Part shown: piece after piece, positions 1 to 6,246 of the stretch
Layout of the letters: each line of letters opens with the position of its first letter
How positions within the stretch are numbered: the first letter of the stretch is position 1
Origin: an uncultured Eubacteriales bacterium
GTDB lineage: Bacteria > Bacillota > Clostridia > Peptostreptococcales > Anaerovoracaceae
DNA: 10,408 bases
Assembly: GCA_959021945.1 (NCBI GenBank)
Contig: CAUEYG010000021.1
Location: 1-10,408 of the forward strand
Direction of reading: 5' to 3'
Program-made: the position numbers and the translations under genes
The notes under the pieces: model-generated
Seen by the model: the letters and a program-made list of their open reading frames with translations, nothing else
Database searches by the model: none
What the model was told of the DNA's origin: nothing

Positions 1-2
1 CC

Positions 3-359
3 ACCCGTCGGTGTCGCAGTCAAGCTCCCTTCTGCCTTTGCACTCTTCGAATGGATGGAGATCAGGATATGGGGACTCCATCTTCTACCAGGACTGTTAA
101 AATAGCCAAAGCTCAGACCCCTGAAACCGAGGCAGTAGAGGAGAGCAGTACAGAAGAGACATCTGAGGAAGAAGAGACTGTACAGGAAACTGCAACATCA
201 ATCCAAGAAGAAAGCAGTACGACGGATACAGAAGAATCGCAGCCCCAAGATCAATCTCAAAGCAGCGTTTCCTTGCCCTTGCTGGTAGGCATTGCCGCTG
301 TTATCCTTGTGTTAATTATTGTTGTGGCGATTGTATTGCAAAAGAGAAAGAAAAAATAA
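3..359 (+). CDS. C-terminal part of a membrane-anchored protein with acidic linker (5' end outside window)
   Basis: The reading frame is open to the left edge and ends with TAA at 357-359. The visible part has three zones. First comes a short stretch with no recognisable domain. Next is a linker of about 55 residues very rich in Glu, Ser and Thr (roughly codons 26-72 counted from the ATG at 51). Last is one hydrophobic helix of about 23 residues, beginning SLPLLVGIAAVILVL, followed by the basic tail QKRKKK. This is the usual C-terminal layout of an extracellular protein tethered by a stop-transfer helix. There is no LPXTG sortase motif. The ATG at 51 has no Shine-Dalgarno sequence in front of it, so I read this as the end of a longer gene, not a 102-residue protein. 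The function of the missing N-terminal part cannot be told. The first 16 codons (Cys/Arg/Pro-rich) do not resemble the rest, so a frame error near the left edge is possible. Confidence 0.6.
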   Translation, partial: TRRCRSQAPFCLCTLRMDGDQDMGTPSSTRTVKIAKAQTPETEAVEESSTEETSEEEETVQETATSIQEESSTTDTEESQPQDQSQSSVSLPLLVGIAAVILVLIIVVAIVLQKRKKK

Positions 360-375
360 ATAGGATATGGGAAAG

Positions 376-408
376 AATCGCTGTATGAATTGTGTACAGC
401 GATTTTTT
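376..408 (+). terminator. Intrinsic terminator after the partial membrane protein gene
   Basis: A perfect 10-bp inverted repeat, AATCGCTGTA (376-385) and TACAGCGATT (395-404), encloses a 9-nt loop and runs straight into a T tract (403-408). It lies 17 nt after the stop codon at 359. It separates the left-hand gene from the ung block, which fits the new promoter found downstream at 451-479. Confidence 0.85.
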
Positions 409-450
409 GTATAAAGAACCATCTGCAGTATAAAATTTATTCTTCTCCCA

Positions 451-479
451 TTGTCAGAATCGTCAACCTCCGTTATAAT
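451..479 (+). promoter_or_regulatory. Near-consensus sigma-A promoter at the ung start
   Basis: TTGTCA (451-456; one mismatch to TTGACA), a 17-nt spacer and a perfect TATAAT (474-479). The expected transcription start is 486 or 487, which is the A of the ung ATG at 487. No Shine-Dalgarno sequence lies at a usable distance before that ATG, so a transcript from here would be leaderless or nearly so. A weaker candidate farther upstream, TTGTAT (407-412) with a 16-nt spacer and TATAAA (429-434), could give a transcript with a leader. Confidence 0.6.
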
Positions 480-486
480 GAAAGGC

Positions 487-1158
487 ATGGTGAATATAGG
501 AAATGACTGGGACCAAGTCCTGGCAGGAGAATTTGAAAAAGAATATTATCAAAGGTTAAGAAAGTTCTTAATAAACGAATACAAGACCAGAGTGATCTAC
601 CCGAGCATGTACGACATTTTCAATGCATTGAAATTTACGCCCTACAAGGAGGTAAAGACAGTAATCTTAGGGCAAGACCCGTATCATCAGCCGGGACAGG
701 CTCATGGCCTTTGTTTTTCTGTGCAAAGACCAGTACCAGCGCCGCCCTCACTGATCAATGTGTTTCAGGAATTAAAGGATGATCTTGGTATCGACCCTCC
801 AAGTCACGGATGCCTGGAAAGCTGGGCTAAAAATGGAGTGCTCCTCCTCAATACAGCTCTTACGGTCAGGAGGGGACAGCCCAATTCTCACAGAGGAAAA
901 GGGTGGGAAACCTTTACTGATACGGTGATTTCAAAACTCAACGAGAGAGAAGAACCTATGGTCTTTATTCTCTGGGGAGCCAATGCAAAAGCAAAAGAGT
1001 CTCTCATTACAAATAATCGGCATTTGATTTTAAAAGGCGCCCATCCGAGCCCGCTGGGAGCTGGCAGAGGCTTTTGGGGAGGCCGTTATTTTTCAAAGAC
1101 CAATGCATTTTTGCAGCGCTTTGGAATAGAGCCTGTGGATTGGAAGATTCCGGAGTAA
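487..1158 (+). CDS. ung: Uracil-DNA glycosylase, family 1
   Basis: The enzyme removes uracil from DNA by cleaving the N-glycosidic bond, the first step of base-excision repair, in the cytoplasm. From the ATG at 487 the protein has 223 residues, the normal size for family 1 UDG. The water-activating motif GQDPYHQPGQAHGL is at 62-74 with catalytic Asp64. LLLNTALTV with the uracil-contacting Asn122 follows. The Leu-loop HPSPLGAGRGFWGG begins at 186 with catalytic His186 and the intercalating Leu190. All key residues are present. The frame is also open upstream through ATG 478 and TTG 451, but MVNIGNDWDQ matches the usual family N-terminus, and the TATAAT box covers the upstream codons, so I choose 487. 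No good ribosome binding site precedes any of these starts. It is the first gene of the rightward block; lemA follows after 15 nt. Confidence 0.96.
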   Translation: MVNIGNDWDQVLAGEFEKEYYQRLRKFLINEYKTRVIYPSMYDIFNALKFTPYKEVKTVILGQDPYHQPGQAHGLCFSVQRPVPAPPSLINVFQELKDDLGIDPPSHGCLESWAKNGVLLLNTALTVRRGQPNSHRGKGWETFTDTVISKLNEREEPMVFILWGANAKAKESLITNNRHLILKGAHPSPLGAGRGFWGGRYFSKTNAFLQRFGIEPVDWKIPE

Positions 1159-1173
1159 AGGAGGAAAGAAAGC

Positions 1174-1734
1174 GTGAATACTAGCGAAATCGTAGCAATT
1201 ATTGTCTTAGTGGCAGCCATCCTTTTTTGGCTGATCGTATCCTATAATGGGTTTGTCAAGTTGAGAAACAGCGTAGAGGAAGCCTTTGCCACGATGGATG
1301 TGTATCTGAAAAAAAGATATGACTTAATCCCTAATCTGGTAGAGACAGTGAAAGGATACGCAGCACATGAGAAGGAAGTTTTGGAAAATGTAACAGATGC
1401 CAGAGGTTTGGTGAGGGACGCTTCGAATGCAGCGGAAAAACTGGCAGGTGAAAATGCCTTAACACAGACTCTGGGAACCTTGTTTGCTGTATCGGAAAAT
1501 TATCCGGAGTTAAAAGCAAATGCCAACTTTCTCGATCTTCAAAAACAACTGCAGGCAGTAGAAGAAGACATTGCCAATGCCAGGAAATTTTATAATGCCA
1601 TTGTAAAAATGATGAATACCAGAGTGCAGGCATTTCCAAGCAACCTGGTTGCAAAGCTGTTTCACTTTACAAAACAGCCCATGTTTCAGGTGGGAGGAGA
1701 GGAAGAAAGGCAACGTGTTAAAATACGCTTTTAA
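1174..1734 (+). CDS. lemA: LemA family membrane protein
   Basis: LemA proteins are small, single-pass membrane proteins with a long helical-bundle domain. Their biochemical role is not settled, although they are often encoded beside DUF2207 or TPM-domain proteins. The 186-residue product has one N-terminal transmembrane helix (about residues 5-24). The family signature around DVYLKKRYDLIPNLVETVKG (42-61) follows, then helical segments including NFLDLQKQLQAVEEDIANAR (118-137), and the typical ending with PSNLVAKLFHF and a final VKIRF. The start is GTG at 1174, supported by the strong AAAGGAGG sequence 8 nt upstream, which overlaps the ung stop codon. The next gene begins before this one stops, so the two are probably translationally coupled. 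Length is typical for the family. Confidence 0.93.
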   Translation: MNTSEIVAIIVLVAAILFWLIVSYNGFVKLRNSVEEAFATMDVYLKKRYDLIPNLVETVKGYAAHEKEVLENVTDARGLVRDASNAAEKLAGENALTQTLGTLFAVSENYPELKANANFLDLQKQLQAVEEDIANARKFYNAIVKMMNTRVQAFPSNLVAKLFHFTKQPMFQVGGEEERQRVKIRF

Positions 1735-3652
1735 AAGAAAAGTTAAGATTTTTCTGGCAGTCCTTTTCCTGCCGGTTCTTCTTATTGGCCTTGCCAGGCC
1801 TCAGACAGTGTTAGGTTCAGCTTATGATTATGACACAAACTCCTTTCGTACAGATGTGGATGTAAAAAGTGATAACTCTTTTACCATCACAGAGACGATT
1901 GATGTGGACTTTCACACTGAAAAGCATGGGCTTTACCGTTACATTCCCTTAGAAGGAGCGGCCTATTATAAAGTGAACGGGGAAAAGGTAGAGCAGAGCC
2001 GTAAAATGAAAATCGATCAGGTCAAGGTAGATGGATATGAATATGAGACCTACCAGGAAAATGGCAACTATGTCATCAAAGTGGGAGATGAAGATAAAAC
2101 AGTTTCCGGCAAGCAAAGATATACGATTTCTTATCGCTGCAGACTATATGATGATAAAATCAATGCTTACGACATTTTTTATTACAATGTTTTGCCCCAG
2201 GGAAGTGGGGCAGGCTGGGAAACTGCTATTGAAAAGGCTTATGTACGCATAAAAATGCCCAAGTCTTTTGACAGCAAGAGCCTGAATGTCTATGCCGGCA
2301 GTTATGGCAGCAATGCTTTTTCAGATCGTTTATCTGTAAAAGTATCGGATAAAGTGATCACCATCCGCTCCAATGAAAGGCTGCCCCAGGGAGTGGGGAT
2401 TACGGTCCAGGAGATTCTGCCGGAAGGCTATTTTACCAATGAAATGACTACAGACTGGGCCTATTCGCTCATTCTCATTACAGCAATTCTTTCCGGACTC
2501 CTTGCCTTTGTTTTGTGGCTGACCTTTGGGCGGGACCCAAAACTGGTGCGGACCGTAGAGTTCTATCCGCCTGATGGACTGACTTCTGCAGATATCGGGT
2601 ATATTATTGACGGTTATGTAGATAAGAAGGACATGATTTCCATGATTATTTATTTTGCCCATAAAGGATACCTGTCTATTGAAGAAAAGGAGAGAGGGAA
2701 GTTTTGGCTGCACAAGCAAAAAGAGCTTCCTGATAAGGCGGATAAGTTTGAACGCACTCTTATGAAAGGGTTATTTGCCTGTGGAGATGGAAATTCTGTG
2801 GAGCTTTCCCAATTAAAAGAAGAATTTTATAAATCTTATTTAACCGCCTCCAAACAACTGAAAAACAAATATAAAGCAAAGAAACACCGCCTTTTTTACA
2901 AAAGTGGAAATATAGCCCGGGTTGCGGCAGCAATTTTGATGATTGTGCCTGTTTGTGCAGGCATTGTTTTCAGTGCTATTTTCAAACAGGAAGAAGCCCT
3001 TGCAATAGCAGCAGTTCCCCTTTCCCTTATTTTATTCCTTTTGTATCTGGCGGGTATGGTTGTGTATGATAAAAAGGGAAGTATGAGAAAGGGCAAATTC
3101 CTGGCATGGAACATTGTGATTTTCTTGCTTTCACTGGTAATTCTGTTTATGACTTTTGGCCTGATTACTTTTTTAGCAGGAACAGCGGCAGGTGTTTTGT
3201 CAACAGTCAGTTCTGCAGCAGCCTATGTTTGCGCCAGACAAATGCGAAAGAGGACTGCTTATGGCAATGAAATGACCGGTAAGATTTTAGGGTTCCGCCA
3301 TTTTATACAAACTGCAGAGCTGAGTAGATTAGAAATGTTAGTGGATGAAAACCCTGCTTATTTTTATCACGTTCTTCCTTATGCTTATGTGTTTGGATTA
3401 TCGGATAAATGGTCAAAGACGTTTGAGTCTATTGCAGTAGAGCCTCCATCTTGGTATGGTGGCCATTATGGCAGCTCCGTCTTTAATACCTGGGTATTTA
3501 TGAATGCATTTCATTCTTGCACTTATGCTATGCAGCAAAATATCCAAATTCCGTCTGCTTCAGAGAGCGGAGGCTCAGGGTACAGCGGCAGCTTTTCCGG
3601 CGGAGGCTTTTCAGGAGGCGGTTTTGGCGGAGGCGGAGGCGGCTCTTGGTAA
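1715..3652 (+). CDS. DUF2207 family multi-pass membrane protein with Gly-rich C-terminus
   Basis: Predicted membrane protein of the DUF2207 family; molecular function unknown. From the GTG at 1715 it has 645 residues. In order: a signal peptide or first helix (about 8-28); an extracytoplasmic beta-rich domain of about 215 residues containing HGLYRYIPLEG; a transmembrane helix (about 250-271); a cytoplasmic region starting GRDPKLVRTVEFYPPDGL; then three or four helices (about 401-423, 427-450, 463-505); and a conserved block with PAYFYHVLPYAYVFGLSDKW and EPPSWY. It ends in a Ser/Gly-rich tail finishing GGGGGGSW, which is characteristic of the family. The frame stays open back to an ATG at 1649, but that start would lie deep inside lemA and add a non-signal-like extension. 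GTG 1715 gives a clean signal sequence (MLKYAFKRKVKIFLAVLFLP) and has GAGGAAG 9 nt upstream. It overlaps lemA by 20 nt. Confidence 0.92.
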   Translation: MLKYAFKRKVKIFLAVLFLPVLLIGLARPQTVLGSAYDYDTNSFRTDVDVKSDNSFTITETIDVDFHTEKHGLYRYIPLEGAAYYKVNGEKVEQSRKMKIDQVKVDGYEYETYQENGNYVIKVGDEDKTVSGKQRYTISYRCRLYDDKINAYDIFYYNVLPQGSGAGWETAIEKAYVRIKMPKSFDSKSLNVYAGSYGSNAFSDRLSVKVSDKVITIRSNERLPQGVGITVQEILPEGYFTNEMTTDWAYSLILITAILSGLLAFVLWLTFGRDPKLVRTVEFYPPDGLTSADIGYIIDGYVDKKDMISMIIYFAHKGYLSIEEKERGKFWLHKQKELPDKADKFERTLMKGLFACGDGNSVELSQLKEEFYKSYLTASKQLKNKYKAKKHRLFYKSGNIARVAAAILMIVPVCAGIVFSAIFKQEEALAIAAVPLSLILFLLYLAGMVVYDKKGSMRKGKFLAWNIVIFLLSLVILFMTFGLITFLAGTAAGVLSTVSSAAAYVCARQMRKRTAYGNEMTGKILGFRHFIQTAELSRLEMLVDENPAYFYHVLPYAYVFGLSDKWSKTFESIAVEPPSWYGGHYGSSVFNTWVFMNAFHSCTYAMQQNIQIPSASESGGSGYSGSFSGGGFSGGGFGGGGGGSW

Positions 3653-3694
3653 GGAATATCATATTAGCTATGTTATAGAAAGAGGATAAGACTT

Positions 3695-4981
3695 ATGAAA
3701 AAACGTGGTTGGGCGCTACTGCCCTTTGCTGTTTTTATTGTATTATTTGCAGGAGTGGGAATTATCAGCGGTGATTTTTACGGAATGCCCGCCCTGGTGG
3801 CCTTTGTAGCAGCACTCTTTGTGGGAATGCTGCAAAACAGAGGTTTGACCTTTGATGAGAAGCTCCATATTATTTCAAGAGGAGCAGGTGATGTAAATAT
3901 TATTACCATGGTGCTGATTTTCATTGTAGCAGGCGCTTTTTCCGGAGTAGTGACAGCAGCAGGCGGCGTAGACAGTACTGTGAACTTTGGCCTTTCCATT
4001 ATGCCGGCCCAGTTTATGGTGCCTGGCCTGTTTATTATAGGCTGCTTTATTTCAGTATCTATGGGTACGTCTATGGGAACCATTACTGCTCTGGCGCCTA
4101 TTGCCCTGGGTGTTTCCCAGCAGACAGGCTTTCCGCTGGCAGTCTGTATCGGAGCAGTTGTATGCGGAGCTATGTTTGGCGATAATCTGTCTATGATCTC
4201 TGATACCACCATTGCAGCTGTCAGGACGCAGGGCTGTGAAATGAAGGACAAGTTTAAACAGAATTTTTTCATCGTGCTTCCTGCGGCTGTTATTACACTG
4301 CTGATTTTCTACTTGCAGACCATGGATTTGAGTTATCAGACAGAGACAGCTTATGATTATCATTTTATTCAGGTAATCCCTTATCTGGTGGTTCTCATTG
4401 GAGCACTGGTGGGTCTTAATGTATTTCTGGTTTTAATTTCCGGCATCATTCTTTCCATGATCGTAGGAGTGGCCTATGGAAAATTCACCTTAATCGAAAG
4501 CTTTACGGCGATTGGAGACGGAATGACAGGCCTTTTTGAAATCTCCATTATTTCCATTATTGTAGCCTGTATCGTTTCTCTGATTAAGGAGAATGGCGGC
4601 ATTGATTTGATTATTGAAACCATAAAAAAGAGAACCAAGGGAAAACGAGGCGCAGAGTTTGGCATTGCAATTCTCGTGCTGCTGGTGGACATCTGCACAG
4701 CCAATAATACAGTTGCCATTGTTATGGCAGGCCCTATTGCAAAACAGATTGGAGATGAATTTGAAGTAGAGCCAAAACGGGTGGCCTCTATTTTGGATAT
4801 CTTTGCTTCAGTAGGGCAGGGGCTGATTCCTTACGGCGCTCAGCTTTTGACAGCGGCAGCCTTAGTGGGTTTGACTCCTCTGGACTTTATTCCTAATTTG
4901 TATTACCCGATTCTTATGGCAGTCAGCGCTATCTTATTTATGATTTTTCGGCCTCAAAAGACCGCACCTGCCAAAAGCTGA
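3695..4981 (+). CDS. NhaC-family Na+/H+ antiporter
   Basis: Predicted secondary transporter of the NhaC family (COG1757, Na_H_antiporter domain), which exchanges Na+ (or in some members an organic ion) for H+ across the cytoplasmic membrane. The 428-residue protein is almost all hydrophobic, with about 10-12 transmembrane helices. Family-type motifs include SMGTSMGTI (122-130) in a conserved re-entrant region, FGDNLSMISDTTIAA (161-175), DICTANNTVAIVMAGP (332-347) and SVGQGLIPYGAQ (372-383). Exact substrate cannot be told from these motifs; NhaC-family proteins of this short type also include amino-acid-coupled carriers. The ATG at 3695 has AGAGGAT 7 nt upstream. It follows the DUF2207 gene by 42 nt with no terminator between, so it is probably in the same transcript. 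It ends head-on to the methyltransferase gene. Confidence 0.9.
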   Translation: MKKRGWALLPFAVFIVLFAGVGIISGDFYGMPALVAFVAALFVGMLQNRGLTFDEKLHIISRGAGDVNIITMVLIFIVAGAFSGVVTAAGGVDSTVNFGLSIMPAQFMVPGLFIIGCFISVSMGTSMGTITALAPIALGVSQQTGFPLAVCIGAVVCGAMFGDNLSMISDTTIAAVRTQGCEMKDKFKQNFFIVLPAAVITLLIFYLQTMDLSYQTETAYDYHFIQVIPYLVVLIGALVGLNVFLVLISGIILSMIVGVAYGKFTLIESFTAIGDGMTGLFEISIISIIVACIVSLIKENGGIDLIIETIKKRTKGKRGAEFGIAILVLLVDICTANNTVAIVMAGPIAKQIGDEFEVEPKRVASILDIFASVGQGLIPYGAQLLTAAALVGLTPLDFIPNLYYPILMAVSAILFMIFRPQKTAPAKS

Positions 4982-4991
4982 AACAGGTGCG
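4963..4991. terminator. Hairpin between convergent genes, possible weak bidirectional terminator
   Basis: An 8-bp perfect stem, CGCACCTG (4963-4970) and CAGGTGCG (4984-4991), with a 13-nt loop. It spans the stop codon of the antiporter gene and lies 14 nt beyond the stop of the methyltransferase gene. There is no T tract on the + side. On the - side the stem is followed by GTCTTTT, a weak tract. Position between convergent genes makes a termination role plausible, but the signal is not a classic one. Confidence 0.4.
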
Positions 4992-5004
4992 CCGTTAGAA
5001 GCTG

Positions 5005-6144
5005 TTACAATTGATCAATGGCAGGCTGGACCTGATAAAAGTCCCTGAGCCTTTCGTATTCTGCCTGGGCCCGTCCGTTTTTCTTGTGGGTCTTAACTGC
5101 CTTAATCATAATATTTTTGGAAGTATGTTCCAGACTGGTAAACTCAATCATAGCAACATCATAGCCGCAGGCTTCCAGCTTTAATCCTCGCAGTCCGTCT
5201 GTGAGAAGTTCTGTAAAACGATCTTTGAGGATTCCGTGTTTGAACATAGGAGCATGCAGGTCATTGTTGATCTGGCTGAAGAGCTGGTGCTGACAGCATG
5301 GAACAGAAAGAATGACAGATGTGTCCCATTTGACTGCGTTGATGAGAGCGTAGTCAGTAGCTGTATCGCAGGCATGGAGTGTAACTACCATATCAGCGCG
5401 GTCATTTGTATAGTCGGCAATATCGCCCATGAGAAATTTGAGCTCCTGATAATTAAGATGACAGGCCACCTGACTGCAAAAGGCAATCACATCTTCCTTT
5501 AGATCAAGGCCAACGATTTCTACATCCAGATTCTTCATGATCTTTAGATAATGGTAGAGGGCAAAGGTAAGGTAAGCTTTGCCGCATCCAAAATCAATGA
5601 TGCGAAGAGGGCGGTCCTGGTCCTTGGGCAGGGAAGAGAACACATCCTGGACGATTTCAAGAAAGCGGTTAATCTGACGAAATTTGGAATAGTGTTTTTG
5701 AAAAACATTTCCCTTTTCATCCATAACGCCTAAACGAACGAGAAAGTCCCATGGCGTTCCCTCCGGCAGGATGTAATGCTTGGTCTGATTGTGTTCCAGA
5801 TTTTCTTGTGTAAGGGTTGCAGGCTTTCGGGTAATATGCGGTTTATCCGGCTTTGCAGCTAAGACTTGCAAGTCTTCTTGTTCTGTGAAAATATTAATTT
5901 GCTTAAAATCTCTGAGAATCAAATCTATGCAGGAAGAAAGAACCTGATCTGGCTCTATGTTTTCATGGAGCGCTTTTTTTTCATAATGAAACTCTGCCTG
6001 AAAAGCATCCCGGCCCTGTAAGACAACAGGGCGCAGGGTAACTTTCCTATAAGGCAGAGATTTTTTTCTCCGATTGCTGAAAATGATTTTGACCAGGGTC
6101 TGCTTAAAAATACATGTTTCTAAAAGGTTGGATAATTGGTTCAT
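5005..6144 (-). CDS. SAM-dependent methyltransferase (Methyltransf_32-like)
   Basis: Probable class I S-adenosylmethionine-dependent methyltransferase; the substrate is unknown. The 379-residue protein has an N-terminal region of about 150 residues without clear motifs and then a Rossmann-type domain. The SAM-binding motif I, IIDFGCGKAYLTFAL, is at 182-196. An acidic strand end VGLDLKEDVI (211-220) fits ribose binding, and VTLHACDTATDYAL (254-267) follows. The distinctive VPCCQHQL (281-288) is the PCC motif seen in Methyltransf_32 proteins, the family that includes the METTL25/RRNAD1 and GSTCD type; this family assignment is from motif memory. RNA or protein methylation is possible but unproven. 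The ATG at 6144 has AGAAAGG about 7 nt upstream. The gene lies 102 nt downstream of the CoA-disulfide reductase gene without an intervening terminator. A 15-bp inverted repeat brackets its start (6090-6104 / 6216-6230). Confidence 0.85.
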   Translation of the reverse strand: MNQLSNLLETCIFKQTLVKIIFSNRRKKSLPYRKVTLRPVVLQGRDAFQAEFHYEKKALHENIEPDQVLSSCIDLILRDFKQINIFTEQEDLQVLAAKPDKPHITRKPATLTQENLEHNQTKHYILPEGTPWDFLVRLGVMDEKGNVFQKHYSKFRQINRFLEIVQDVFSSLPKDQDRPLRIIDFGCGKAYLTFALYHYLKIMKNLDVEIVGLDLKEDVIAFCSQVACHLNYQELKFLMGDIADYTNDRADMVVTLHACDTATDYALINAVKWDTSVILSVPCCQHQLFSQINNDLHAPMFKHGILKDRFTELLTDGLRGLKLEACGYDVAMIEFTSLEHTSKNIMIKAVKTHKKNGRAQAEYERLRDFYQVQPAIDQL

Positions 6145-6230
6145 ATGGTTGCCTTTCTATTTTTTCATTGTATAAACTAGTGTACCATATGTCTGTTTGT
6201 TTGGAAAGAAATCTTAGCAGACCCTGGTCA
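6090..6230. repeat. 15-bp perfect inverted repeat around the methyltransferase start
   Basis: TGACCAGGGTCTGCT at 6090-6104 is the exact reverse complement of AGCAGACCCTGGTCA at 6216-6230, with 111 nt between. The left arm is inside the methyltransferase gene (codons 14-19) and the right arm is upstream of it, 17 nt beyond the stop of the reductase gene. The enclosed segment holds the ribosome binding site and start codon (6144). Nested inside is a second, 8-bp pair, CATATGGT (6142-6149) and ACCATATG (6184-6191), whose left arm contains the start codon. On a leftward read-through transcript both could pair and affect translation. Confidence 0.75.
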
Positions 6231-6246
6231 TGTTTGGAATTGTTTT

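Noticed and set aside
451..486. Longer ung reading starting at TTG 451 or ATG 478
   Set aside because: These codons coincide with the -35 and -10 boxes of a near-consensus promoter, lack a ribosome binding site, and add residues not seen at the usual Ung N-terminus.
1331..1713. Open frames on the - strand across lemA
   Set aside because: They are antisense shadows of a well-supported gene, without start signals or recognisable domains.
1649..1714. N-terminal extension of the DUF2207 protein from ATG 1649
   Set aside because: It would lie deep in lemA in another frame, and the added residues spoil the signal peptide; GTG 1715 has an upstream purine-rich site and a clean signal sequence.
3778..4719. 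Open frames on the - strand across the antiporter gene
   Set aside because: They mirror a hydrophobic coding sequence, as expected for antisense of such genes, and have no ribosome binding sites or motifs.
5236..5733. Short + strand open frames opposite the methyltransferase gene
   Set aside because: The - strand frame carries clear SAM-binding and PCC motifs; the + frames have no motif or start signal.
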